A DNA stretch of 16,448 bases, taken from contig JADFXE010000018.1 in the NCBI GenBank assembly GCA_015233705.1, forward strand, positions 1 to 16,448. Direction: 5' to 3'. The DNA is from Candidatus Omnitrophota bacterium. GTDB lineage: Bacteria; Omnitrophota; Koll11; Zapsychrales; Fredricksoniimonadaceae. The notes under the pieces were generated by a model. That model did not search any database. It saw nothing but the letters and a program-made list of their open reading frames with translations, and had not been told where the DNA came from. Below are positions 6,589 to 16,448 of the stretch, piece after piece. How positions within the stretch are numbered: position 1 is the first letter of the stretch; each line of letters opens with the position of its first letter. Position numbers and translations under genes: made by a program.

Positions 6589-7296
6589 TCACTGGCCCAG
6601 GCTTTTGAGGGAACGCACAACACCGGCCGGATCTGCACTGCCGAAGAAATAACTCGCGGTCACCAGAATATTCGCCCCGGCCTTGACAACCCCAGGCGCG
6701 CTCATCTCATTGACGCCGCCATCCACAACAATATCACCTGAGAACTTCTTCCTGAGCGACTGAATCTTTGTCAGCGCGCCGGGGATGAACTTCTGCCCCG
6801 CGAACCCAGGATTGACCGACATCACAAGAACACTGTCGATCTCACCCAACAACGGGTCGACCGTCCCGATCGGCGTTCCGGGATTCACTACCAGACAGGC
6901 CTGGCAGCCCTGGGTTCTTATCCGCGCAATATCGCGCCGGATGAGCTCAAGATCGATCGCATCCACTTCCTTGGGATACTGGCCATACTCGCGACAGGCC
7001 GCGCGACGCTCGCCATAACATTCCACATGAATGCCGATACTGTCTGCGCCGGCATCAATAAAAGGATCAATATAATCCCAGGGATGCTCAATCATCAGGT
7101 GCGCCTTCAGCGGACGCTCGGTGCGTTTGCGGACCGCCTGTAAAATAAGCGGACCGATCGTAATATTGGGCACGAAATGCCCGTCCATAACATCAATGTG
7201 GAACCGGTCGATCCCGGCTGTCTCGGCCATGGTAACGGCATCGGCGAGCTTTCCAAAATCCGCGGAAAGGATGCTGGCACTGACTTCAATCTTCAT
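6589..7296 (-). CDS. rpe: Ribulose-phosphate 3-epimerase
   Basis: 235 residues, a TIM-barrel enzyme that interconverts D-ribulose 5-phosphate and D-xylulose 5-phosphate in the pentose phosphate pathway. Motifs: SASILSADF (6-14) with Ser8, FHIDVMDGHFVPNITIG (32-48) carrying metal and catalytic His33 and Asp35, HLMIEHP with His66, SVNPGFAGQKF (160-170) and VDGGVN with Asp192. GGGAG just upstream supports the ATG at 7296. Two oddities: an insert of about 20 residues (~94-116, with two Cys and CREYGQYPKEVD) after HVE, where the family normally runs straight into the next helix, and VTASYFFGS (212-220) where VAGSAIFG is usual near the phosphate site. Product likely active, since all metal ligands remain. 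Confidence 0.93.
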   Translation of the reverse strand: MKIEVSASILSADFGKLADAVTMAETAGIDRFHIDVMDGHFVPNITIGPLILQAVRKRTERPLKAHLMIEHPWDYIDPFIDAGADSIGIHVECYGERRAACREYGQYPKEVDAIDLELIRRDIARIRTQGCQACLVVNPGTPIGTVDPLLGEIDSVLVMSVNPGFAGQKFIPGALTKIQSLRKKFSGDIVVDGGVNEMSAPGVVKAGANILVTASYFFGSADPAGVVRSLKSLGQ

Positions 7297-7319
7297 AAGA
7301 CTCCCGTTTCATTTTACCT

Positions 7320-7348
7320 ATTAAAACCTACTCGTGAGAAGAAAGCAA
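7320..7348 (-). promoter_or_regulatory. Possible rpe promoter
   Basis: On the - strand TTGCTT (7348-7343), a 17-bp spacer and TTTAAT (7325-7320) resemble a sigma70 promoter with a good -10 and a weak -35. The leader would be about 15-20 nt. Spacing and position fit, but the match is modest. Confidence 0.35.
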
Positions 7349-7419
7349 CGGAAAATAAAGAAACAGAAATCCCGGGACTTCTGGATCCCAGGAACACCTT
7401 AATTCCTGCTCTCTTTTGC

Positions 7420-7445
7420 CCTGATGCCGACGGAGCGGCATCAGG
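7420..7445. repeat. 10-bp perfect inverted repeat between rpe and tRNA-Leu
   Basis: CCTGATGCCG (7420-7429) and CGGCATCAGG (7436-7445) form a perfect 10-bp stem with the loop ACGGAG. There is no T tract on either strand, so it is not a plain intrinsic terminator. It lies directly beyond the tRNA terminator structure. Confidence 0.5.
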
Positions 7446-7448
7446 ACG

Positions 7449-7522
7449 CCAGTTTCTTCTCCCAAAAGCAAAAACCTCGCCCCTTACGGGAAGCGAGGTT
7501 TTTGCATTGAGGAAGAAACTGG
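7449..7522 (-). repeat. Outer inverted repeat joining the tRNA CCA end and terminator
   Basis: CCAGTTTCTTC (7449-7459) and GAAGAAACTGG (7512-7522) are an 11-bp perfect inverted repeat that brackets the terminator. On the - strand its first arm begins with the encoded CCA of the tRNA (7522-7520), so in the precursor the CCA and trailer could pair with sequence beyond the terminator if transcription reads through. Confidence 0.5.
7469..7503 (-). terminator. Intrinsic terminator after tRNA-Leu
   Basis: AACCTCGC (7473-7480) and GCGAGGTT (7493-7500) form a perfect stem, with an inner CCC/GGG pairing around TTAC. A tracts on the left and T tracts on the right make it terminator-like in both directions. 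It lies 17 nt past the tRNA CCA on the - strand. Confidence 0.8.
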
Positions 7523-7603
7523 TGCGCGGGGAGGGACTTGAACCCTCATACCTTACGGCATACGCCCCTCAAACGTACGTGTCTACCATTTCACCACCCG
7601 CGC
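7520..7603 (-). tRNA. tRNA-Leu (anticodon GAG)
   Basis: Read on the - strand from 7603: acceptor GCGCGGG pairs with CCCGCGC, followed by discriminator A73 and an encoded CCA. The D-arm contains the GGTAGAC motif. The anticodon stem TACGT/GCGTA closes loop TTGAGGG with anticodon GAG (7570-7568), reading CUC/CUU leucine codons. The long variable arm (TGCC-GTAA-GGTA) marks it as class II, and the T-arm is GAGGG-TTCAAGT-CCCTC. A73, anticodon and long variable arm all agree with leucine. No intron. A spurious + strand frame across it is the familiar false ORF that tRNA-Leu genes produce. Confidence 0.97.
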
Positions 7604-7631
7604 CGAAAATTTAAGAATTCTTAAATTTTCG
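7604..7631. repeat. Perfect 28-bp palindrome abutting the tRNA 5' end
   Basis: The 28 bases are self-complementary without a single mismatch or spacer, centred between 7617 and 7618 on AAGAATTCTT, with arms CGAAAATTTAAGAA. It touches the first base of the mature tRNA (7603). It could be an operator, a cruciform, or the upstream processing stem of the precursor. On the - strand a weak -35/-10 pair (TTGGGA, 17 bp, TTAAAT) overlaps it, which would place a tRNA promoter inside the palindrome. Confidence 0.7.
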
Positions 7632-7679
7632 TCCCAAAGGCTACCTGAGGCCCTGATAGGGCCTCGGAGCCTTCGGGAC
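7631..7679 (-). repeat. Long GC-rich hairpin upstream of tRNA-Leu
   Basis: Read on the - strand, GTCCCGAAGGCT (7679-7668) pairs with AGCCTTTGGGAC (7642-7631): 12 bp with one G-U pair. Inside, GAGGCCCT pairs with AGGGCCTC around a 3-nt loop. The sole mismatch on the + strand (A7636/C7674) becomes a G-U pair on the - strand, favouring RNA made in the same direction as the tRNA. No T tract follows, so it is not an obvious terminator. Confidence 0.6.
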
Positions 7680-7733
7680 TACCTTAATGTCCATTTACTA
7701 TTACTTCTACCATCAAAAGCTTCGACTAATAAT

Positions 7734-7815
7734 AGTTGAGACGGGTGGTGGAATGATTTCCTTCCTAATAGAAAATTAAGGAAGAAAACATTGCACCACC
7801 TTAAGAAACTCAACT
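7734..7815 (-). repeat. Three-tier 82-nt hairpin
   Basis: AGTTGAG (7734-7740) pairs with CTCAACT (7809-7815); GGTGGTG (7744-7750) with CACCACC (7794-7800); AATG with CATT; and an apical TTCCT..AAT with ATT..AAGGAA. Four nested pairings in the right order separated by internal loops are unlikely by chance in an AT-rich spacer. Direction is not fixed by the pairs; the nearest promoter reads the - strand. Function unknown. Confidence 0.5.
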
Positions 7816-7970
7816 TACCCCATCAATCATAAAACAAAATTTTAATAACAAAATCATTACGCCACGCAATATTACAAACAAACTCAACTGCCAAAATTTA
7901 TAAAGAATTTTCAATAGTTCTAATTTCACCCAGCAAAACTACGAACAAACTATAAGTTTTCACACGTTTC

Positions 7971-8150
7971 GGCTGTTCTATGAAGGGCTGGCGATGTTCC
8001 GCAGGCGACGTTAGGAGGGCGAGCGGCCACGGTTCGCCCTAAATCACGTTGCGGCGAGAGCGAGCCCGACGCCCGAGCGACAGCCGGCCTCGGAGGGGCC
8101 GGGTGAGCGATCGCCGGAGGAATATCGACAGACCTTTTAAAAGAACAGCC
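7971..8150. ncRNA. Candidate 180-nt structured RNA or MITE-like element
   Basis: A GC-rich block inside an AT-rich spacer (7816-7970 holds no gene I can see). Its ends pair: GGCTGTTCT (7971-7979) with AGAACAGCC (8142-8150), then AAGG/CCTT, CTG/CAG, CGATGTTCC (7992-8000) with GGAATATCG (8119-8127), and GGCGA (8004-8008) with TCGCC (8111-8115), with small symmetric internal loops. The interior carries two hairpins: AGGGCGA/TCGCCCT (8016-8040) and CCGGCCTC/GGGGCCGG (8084-8102). Two G-U pairs and two G-A mismatches favour RNA from the + strand, where TATAAG at 7951 is a lone -10 candidate; but the strong promoter next to it reads the - strand. The ~38-bp imperfect terminal repeats would also suit a small non-autonomous mobile element, though no target duplication is evident. 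I matched it to no known RNA. Confidence 0.5.
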
Positions 8151-8184
8151 ACTTAATAAGCGGCACTACTTGAAACGAGGCAAA

Positions 8185-8212
8185 ATATTAGCACACTTCA
8201 CCGCGCTGTCAA
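8185..8212 (-). promoter_or_regulatory. Consensus promoter reading into the pyrG-tRNA spacer
   Basis: On the - strand TTGACA (8212-8207), a 16-bp spacer and TAATAT (8190-8185) form a strong sigma70-type promoter that begins five bases after the pyrG stop. Transcription would start near 8178 and run through the structured spacer to tRNA-Leu and its terminator, a transcript of about 700 nt with no protein-coding frame before the tRNA. It may be the tRNA promoter, or the promoter of a non-coding RNA joined to the tRNA. Confidence 0.65.
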
Positions 8213-8217
8213 GAATT

Positions 8218-11198
<2,981 letters not shown>

Positions 11199-11211
11199 AG
11201 GCCGCGCTCTT

Positions 11212-14200
11212 TTATTTCGTTCTTGAATAATAGCTCTGGAGAGACTCGACCGAGAACCCTTCTTTCAGGCTCGCCTCGATACCATGGATCGCCGCTGCCG
11301 CACCCTGGATGGTCGTAATACAGGGGATATTGTGTAAAATAGCCGCTGCGCGGATCTTGCGCATGTCAAACTGGCTTTTCTTGCCTGACGGTGTATTAAT
11401 AACAAGATTTATCTCATTTTTACCGATGAGTGTCAATATGTTGTTATGCCCCTCGCCGGTCTTATCGACCAGCGTGACCGTTACTCCGCTGGTCCGCAGG
11501 ACCTTGGCCGTACCCTTGGTGGCATATAATTTGAACCCGATATCATTGAGCCGTTTGGCCATAAAAGCGATCGTGCGCTTGTCCGTTTCGTTAACACTGA
11601 TGAATATCCCGCCTTTCTTGGGCAAGCCCTGGTTGGCCGCCTGCTGGCTTTTGGCATAGGCCGCGCCGAACGTCGGAGCCATCCCCATGACCTCGCCGGT
11701 AGACTTCATTTCGGGCCCCAGGATAATATCAACACCTGAAAACCGCGAGAACGGCAGCACGCATTCCTTGACGGCGACCATGCCCAGCCGTTCGACGTCT
11801 GGCAGTTTAAAAGCGGTCAGTTTTTCTCCGCTCATGATACGCGCGGCCATTTTTGCCAACGGCACGCCGATCGCCTTGGAGACGAACGGGACCGTCCGCG
11901 AGGCGCGAGGGTTGACCTCAAGAACAAAAACTTTTTCCCCCTTGATGGCAAACTGGATATTGAGCAGGCCGATCACTTTGAGCGCCAGCGCGATCCGGCG
12001 GGTGCTCTCCTTGATCTCGGCCAAAATCTCTTCGCTGAGGGTATGCGGCGGCAGGACGCATGCCGAATCACCCGAATGAATGCCGGCATTCTCAATATGC
12101 TCCATGATCCCGGCAACATAAACCTGTTCTCCGTCACAGACGGCATCAACATCCACTTCCATGGCATCTTCAATGAACTTGTCGATCAGGATCGGGTGGC
12201 CGCGGGAAACATCGGTCACCTCATCAATAAAAAACATCAAAGACTCTTCATCATAAACGATCCGCATGGCCCGCCCGCCGAGCACGTACGACGGCCGCAC
12301 CAGAACCGGATAGCCGACGCGCAGGGCCGCGGCCACCGTTTCATCGACCGTTGAGGCGGTCGCATTGTTTGGCTGTGCGATGTTGAGCTCATCCATCAGC
12401 GCAGAGAATTTTTCGCGGTTCTCGGCCGTATCGATCGAATCCACGCTTGTTCCGATGATCGGAGCCCCGGCCTGCTTAAGGCGGCGGGCCAGGTTCAACG
12501 GGGTCTGTCCGCCGAACTGGACGATCACGCCGTCTGGCTTTTCAACATCCATGATGTTCATTACATCTTCAAAGGTCAACGGCTCAAAATACAGCCGGTC
12601 GGAGGTGTCATAATCCGTCGAAACCGTCTCAGGGTTGGAATTGACCATGATGGTCTCAAACCCGCGCTCTTTCAACGCGAACGCCGCATGGCAGCAGCAG
12701 TAGTCGAACTCGATGCCCTGCCCGATGCGGTTAGGGCCTCCGCCCAGGATCATGATCTTTTTACGACCCGGCCCCTTGATCCTGGAGATCTTTTCGTTCT
12801 GCAGGATCGCTTCATCCTCGGTTTCATACGTCGAATAAAAATAAGGCGTATACGCCTCAAATTCCGCCGCACAGGTATCGACGACCTTAAAGGTGGCGAC
12901 AATCCCTTTTGATTTGCGCAGCGTGCGGACCGCACTCTCGGAACAATCCATGATCTCGGCCAGCTGGGGATCGGAAAACCCCCATTCCTTGGCCTGGCGC
13001 AGCGTTTTATCCGACAGGGCCTTTGTCGCCGCAAACTCGGCGATCATCTCATTCTCAAAATCCAGGAGCTGCTTCATTTGGGCGATGAACCAGATATCGA
13101 TCCGTGTGATCTCGACCACCTGATCAACGGTCATCCCGCGCTGGAGGGCATACTTGATATAAAAGATCCGCGAAGCGTTCGGCTCACGCAGACGCTGCAG
13201 CAGCTTTTCTTCCTCGATCAGGCGGTAATCGGTCTTGTTATCAAAACCGATATGGTGGATCTCAAGGCCCCGCAGCCCCTTTTGCAGCGATTCCTTGAAC
13301 GTGCGCCCGATGGCCATGGTCTCGCCGACCGACTTCATCTGGATGCCGAGGATATCCTGGGCTTCGGGAAATTTCTCGAACGTGAAACGCGGGATCTTCG
13401 TGACGCAATAATCAATGGTCGGCTCGAATGATGCCGGGGTCTCCCGGGTAATATCGTTCTGGATCTCATCCAGAGAATATCCAACCGCCAGCTTGGCCGC
13501 GAATTTGGCAATAGGAAACCCGGTCGCCTTGGACGCCAGGGCCGATGACCGCGAGACGCGCGGATTCATCTCAATGACCACCATCCGTCCGGTCCGGGGA
13601 TGCACCGCAAACTGGATATTGGATCCTCCGGTCTCAACGCCGATCTCCCGGATGAGCGCAAGCGACTGGTCGCGCATCTTCTGGTACTCGCGGTCGGTCA
13701 GGGTCTGGGCCGGAGCTACGGTGATGGAGTCGCCGGTATGGACCCCCATCGGGTCAAGATTCTCGATCGAGCAGACAATGACAACATTGTCCTTGTTATC
13801 GCGCATGACCTCAAGCTCGTATTCTTTCCAGCCCTCGATCGACTCTTCAATGAGGATCTCGGAGATGATACTGCTGTCAATCCCGCGCTGGGCCTTGACA
13901 TCAAACTCATCTTTCTTGTAAACGATCGAGCCCCCGGTCCCCCCGAGTGTAAAACTCGAACGGATGATACAGGGGAATCCGATCTCTTTAACGACCTCGC
14001 GCGCCTCCTCCAGCGTATAGGCAAAAGAGCTGCGCGGCAGGTCCAGCCCGATCCGCTGGCAGGCCTGCTTGAATTGCTTGCGATCCTCGGCCTTTTTAAT
14101 GACCTCGTATTTTGCACCGAGCATTTCGACATTATATTTTTTCAGGATGCCTTTTTCCCATAACTCGACCGCCAGGTTCAGTCCGGTCTGGCCTCCCAGC

Positions 14201-14466
14201 GTCGGAAGGATAGCATCGGGCCGCTCTTTTGCAATGATCAGCTCCAGAAACTCGACATTCAGCGGTTCAATATACGTATGCGGCGCCGTCTCCGGGTCGG
14301 TCATGATCGTCGCCGGATTTGAGTTCACCAGAACGATCTCATAACCCTCTTCCCGCAGCGCCTTGCACGCCTGCGTTCCGGAATAGTCGAACTCACACGC
14401 CTGGCCGATAACGATGGGGCCGGAACCGATCAACAAGATTTTTTTGATATCTGTACGTTTTGGCAT
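11212..14466 (-). CDS. carB: Carbamoyl-phosphate synthase large chain
   Basis: 1084 residues, full length. With CarA it makes carbamoyl phosphate from bicarbonate, glutamine-derived ammonia and two ATP, feeding pyrimidine and arginine synthesis. It shows the duplicated architecture. The first half (~1-400) has [17 protein letters not shown] (14-30), the ATP-grasp [10 protein letters not shown] (170-179) and [11 protein letters not shown] (299-309). An oligomerisation region (~400-555) follows. The second half (~560-950) has [27 protein letters not shown] and EVNPRASRT. The C-terminal allosteric MGS domain (~952-1084) contains INTPSGKK, so UMP/ornithine-type control is possible. The ATG follows the carA TAA with no intervening base. 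Both synthetase halves appear intact. Confidence 0.97.
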   Translation of the reverse strand: MPKRTDIKKILLIGSGPIVIGQACEFDYSGTQACKALREEGYEIVLVNSNPATIMTDPETAPHTYIEPLNVEFLELIIAKERPDAILPTLGGQTGLNLAVELWEKGILKKYNVEMLGAKYEVIKKAEDRKQFKQACQRIGLDLPRSSFAYTLEEAREVVKEIGFPCIIRSSFTLGGTGGSIVYKKDEFDVKAQRGIDSSIISEILIEESIEGWKEYELEVMRDNKDNVVIVCSIENLDPMGVHTGDSITVAPAQTLTDREYQKMRDQSLALIREIGVETGGSNIQFAVHPRTGRMVVIEMNPRVSRSSALASKATGFPIAKFAAKLAVGYSLDEIQNDITRETPASFEPTIDYCVTKIPRFTFEKFPEAQDILGIQMKSVGETMAIGRTFKESLQKGLRGLEIHHIGFDNKTDYRLIEEEKLLQRLREPNASRIFYIKYALQRGMTVDQVVEITRIDIWFIAQMKQLLDFENEMIAEFAATKALSDKTLRQAKEWGFSDPQLAEIMDCSESAVRTLRKSKGIVATFKVVDTCAAEFEAYTPYFYSTYETEDEAILQNEKISRIKGPGRKKIMILGGGPNRIGQGIEFDYCCCHAAFALKERGFETIMVNSNPETVSTDYDTSDRLYFEPLTFEDVMNIMDVEKPDGVIVQFGGQTPLNLARRLKQAGAPIIGTSVDSIDTAENREKFSALMDELNIAQPNNATASTVDETVAAALRVGYPVLVRPSYVLGGRAMRIVYDEESLMFFIDEVTDVSRGHPILIDKFIEDAMEVDVDAVCDGEQVYVAGIMEHIENAGIHSGDSACVLPPHTLSEEILAEIKESTRRIALALKVIGLLNIQFAIKGEKVFVLEVNPRASRTVPFVSKAIGVPLAKMAARIMSGEKLTAFKLPDVERLGMVAVKECVLPFSRFSGVDIILGPEMKSTGEVMGMAPTFGAAYAKSQQAANQGLPKKGGIFISVNETDKRTIAFMAKRLNDIGFKLYATKGTAKVLRTSGVTVTLVDKTGEGHNNILTLIGKNEINLVINTPSGKKSQFDMRKIRAAAILHNIPCITTIQGAAAAIHGIEASLKEGFSVESLQSYYSRTK

Positions 14467-15558
14467 TTAGGTCTTGTGTTTTTCGATTAACTCAATGAAT
14501 TTACTGAACAAATATTTAGCGTCATTCGGGCCAGGAGAGGCTTCAGGATGATATTGCACCGAGAACAGCGGATATTTCTTATGGCGCAGGCCCTCCACCG
14601 TCTTGTCATTCAAATTCAGGTGGATCGCCTCAACCTCGTCTTTGTTTAGGCTGTTAATATCCACGCAGAACCCGTGATTCTGCGACGTTATGCTGATGCG
14701 CCCGGTCTCAAGGTCCTTGACCGGATGGTTACACCCGTGATGCCCGAACTTAAGCTTATAGGTGCGGCCGCCCAGCGCCAGGCCGATCATCTGGTTCCCT
14801 AGGCAAATCCCGAAGATCGGCTTTTTGCCGATCAGGGCCTTGACCGTGGCAATGACATTGGTCACGGCGGCCGGATCACCCGGACCATTCGCCAGAAAAA
14901 TACCGTCCGGGTTCGAGGCCAGGATCTCTTGCGCACTCATCGTCGGAGGAACAACCGTGGTCTCAATGCCCAGCTTGGCCATCTCACGTAAGATATTAAG
15001 CTTGATCCCGCAGTCAATGGCCGTGACCCTGTACTTCTTCTGGCCTTCGGCCTTCCAAACATATGCCTTTGTTACCGCAACGTCCTTGACCCAGTCAGCG
15101 CCTTCCATGGACGGCACCCTGGCCAGTTTTTCTTTCAAACTCCTGGGATCAAAATCATCTGTGGAAATAAGCCCCTTCATGGCACCGGACAAACGCAAAT
15201 GGCGCGTAAGTGCTCTGGTATCAACACCTTCAATGCCAATGATTTTATTTTCATCCAGGTACTGGATCAGGCTTCTTTTGGCGCGGAAATTGGAATACGT
15301 ACGGCAGAATTCCTTAACGACAAAGCCCTTCACATGAATTTTAGAGGATTCAACGTCTTCATCATTGATGCCGTAATTGCCGATCAAGGGATAGGTCATC
15401 ACCACGATCTGTCCGGCATAGGAAGGATCGGTCAGCACTTCCTGGTATCCGGACAAGGCGGTATTGAAAACAACTTCACCGGCCGATTCTCCGTGGATAT
15501 TCAGAGACTTCCCGTAAAAACATTTGCCGTCTTCGAGGAAAAGGACTGCTTCTTTCAT
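14467..15558 (-). CDS. carA: Carbamoyl-phosphate synthase small chain
   Basis: 363 residues. This is the glutaminase subunit that delivers ammonia to CarB through a tunnel. The N-terminal CPSase small-chain domain (~1-150) has FNTALSGYQEVLTDPSYAGQ (31-50) and GVDTRALTRHLR (111-122). The C-terminal class I amidotransferase domain (~175-360) has NGPGDP (224-229), nucleophile Cys252 in GICLGNQ, GHHGCNHPV (272-280), and His337/Glu339 in YHPE. It is the first gene of the carA-carB-purF-pyrG operon, with a consensus promoter 64 bases upstream. No clear Shine-Dalgarno precedes the ATG, so translation may be weak or helped by the A/T-rich leader. Confidence 0.97.
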   Translation of the reverse strand: MKEAVLFLEDGKCFYGKSLNIHGESAGEVVFNTALSGYQEVLTDPSYAGQIVVMTYPLIGNYGINDEDVESSKIHVKGFVVKEFCRTYSNFRAKRSLIQYLDENKIIGIEGVDTRALTRHLRLSGAMKGLISTDDFDPRSLKEKLARVPSMEGADWVKDVAVTKAYVWKAEGQKKYRVTAIDCGIKLNILREMAKLGIETTVVPPTMSAQEILASNPDGIFLANGPGDPAAVTNVIATVKALIGKKPIFGICLGNQMIGLALGGRTYKLKFGHHGCNHPVKDLETGRISITSQNHGFCVDINSLNKDEVEAIHLNLNDKTVEGLRHKKYPLFSVQYHPEASPGPNDAKYLFSKFIELIEKHKT

Positions 15559-15621
15559 TACTAACTATTCTTATTATATGGAGTCAAAAATAGACGGAAA
15601 AACCATCCCAAAACCCGCATT

Positions 15622-15649
15622 ACTATAACACTCTTTGCCTTTATGTCAA
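15622..15649 (-). promoter_or_regulatory. Promoter of the carA-carB-purF-pyrG operon
   Basis: On the - strand a perfect TTGACA (15649-15644), a 16-bp spacer and TATAGT (15627-15622) form a strong sigma70-type promoter. Transcription would begin near 15615, giving a leader of about 57 nt. The leader has T-rich runs but no attenuator hairpin that I can recognise. Confidence 0.7.
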
Positions 15650-15688
15650 TACGGGCCCGGCTTATGTTTTGTCCCGTTAACATCGATC

Positions 15689-16448
15689 TCAATAAAACTC
15701 TTGCATATCAGTAATTTGACGATAATTTCCCACCTGGCAATGCTCAACGATCTTTTGCAGCTCCTTTTGAGGAATATTCGCCGGAATTTCTTTCTTGTTC
15801 ATCAATTTATTTACAAGAGTTGTACAGTATTCTTCCTGGTACTTTCCGGGAAAAGTCACAACAGGATAAGCATCATATAGACCTTGTATAATCGAAACAA
15901 CTTTGCGTTCAAGAAGATGCCCCTTGAGCCCTTGAAAATAACTTAACCATGCCAACACAAGGAATACGGATCCAAAAAAAAGCTTAACCGGCACCGCGAA
16001 CGTCCAGCGCCAGTTCCTTGCCTGTTGAACGATCCAGGACAAGGCCCATGCCATAATAAAAAGATTGAACCCGAAAATAAAACGGGTTGCAATGCTGGCG
16101 TCAAGAAAATAGTAAAGCAAGACCAGAAAGACCAGGATCAGAACAGGCGGATGAAACTTTCTAAAGGTATGGACCTTAAGCAATGTCATTATCAGGGCCA
16201 GCATCAGAACAGGGACAATACAATACGTCCACAAATAGCCGTTCCCGCCTATCCACGGGTCGGGCGTTGCGAAACAAGGCTTGCAATCCAGGAGCCAGCT
16301 GCCGAACACATAAAATGGTTTAAAATCAATATGATCCCGTATCCAGGCATACATTGGGGTTACTGTATAATGATACCTGAGCAGCCCGGTGAATCTTGAT
16401 CCAGAGGAATACGCGGTACCAATCCATGGGAAAAAGGGCGTTCCTTTC
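15689..16448 (-). CDS. Multi-pass membrane protein, C-terminal part (5' end beyond window)
   Basis: The frame is open from the right edge to a stop at 15689, so the 252 visible residues are the C-terminal part of a longer protein; the first internal Met (at 16354) is not a credible start. Four TM helices are evident at visible residues ~70-91, 100-115, 119-140 and 150-170, followed by a soluble tail of about 80 residues with two Cys. The segment before the first helix (~1-69) looks extracytoplasmic, with many aromatic residues and two Cys (CKPC). The layout recalls the C-terminal part of GT-C-fold lipid-linked glycosyltransferases, but no signature residue is visible, so I leave it unassigned. 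Its stop lies about 40 bases upstream of the carA promoter, and both genes read leftward. Confidence 0.75.
   Translation of the reverse strand, partial: KGTPFFPWIGTAYSSGSRFTGLLRYHYTVTPMYAWIRDHIDFKPFYVFGSWLLDCKPCFATPDPWIGGNGYLWTYCIVPVLMLALIMTLLKVHTFRKFHPPVLILVFLVLLYYFLDASIATRFIFGFNLFIMAWALSWIVQQARNWRWTFAVPVKLFFGSVFLVLAWLSYFQGLKGHLLERKVVSIIQGLYDAYPVVTFPGKYQEEYCTTLVNKLMNKKEIPANIPQKELQKIVEHCQVGNYRQITDMQEFY

Noticed and set aside
7177..7614. 145-codon + strand frame ending in GEGLEPSYLTAYAPQTYVSTISPPAP
   Set aside because: This is the well-known false protein made by reading across a tRNA-Leu on the opposite strand; it also overlaps rpe and a terminator.
7604..8178. RNase P RNA, tmRNA or 6S RNA in the pyrG-tRNA spacer
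   Set aside because: No GAAAGTCCGG-type core for RNase P, no tRNA-like end with tag frame for tmRNA (the tRNA here is a complete tRNA-Leu), and the interior branches do not resemble the single open bubble of 6S RNA.
13600..14163. 187-codon + strand frame opposite carB
   Set aside because: Antisense shadow; carB motifs are intact through this stretch.

Overview
This 16.4 kb window comes from a bacterium with compact operons, about 55% GC in its genes, Shine-Dalgarno starts, ATGA start/stop overlaps and sigma70-type promoters. The families point to an uncultured Gram-negative-like lineage. My best guess, from general gene style rather than any computed match, is Candidatus Omnitrophota or a relative (low confidence). 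There is no phage, transposase, integrase or CRISPR array.

Left third (1-5897, + strand): an ammonium transporter (amt) sits behind a ~230-nt leader with its own consensus promoter. It is followed by a PII protein (glnK type). A second promoter then drives three overlapping genes: a cytosolic FIST-domain protein, a one-TM GAF histidine kinase, and a response regulator with a GGDDF-type cyclase-like output domain. Together they look like nitrogen uptake and sensing next to a small-ligand two-component pathway. Amt carries Glu where the first pore His is usual, and PII lacks Tyr51, the usual uridylylation site.

Middle (5880-8217): on the - strand are a Cys-rich pilin-like secreted protein, ribulose-phosphate 3-epimerase (rpe) and a tRNA-Leu(GAG) with encoded CCA and a strong terminator. 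Between pyrG and the tRNA lie 614 non-coding bases. They hold a perfect 28-bp palindrome abutting the tRNA, two long hairpins, an AT-rich stretch, a GC-rich 180-bp fold whose ends pair over about 30 bp, and a consensus - strand promoter. This is the least explained part of the window.

Right half (8218-16448, - strand): carA-carB-purF-pyrG form a tight operon from a TTGACA/TATAGT promoter. CarA, PurF and PyrG are all glutamine amidotransferases and CarB uses the ammonia CarA releases, so the operon channels glutamine nitrogen into nucleotides. That fits the ammonium/PII genes at the other end. The window ends inside an unrecognised multi-pass membrane protein gene.
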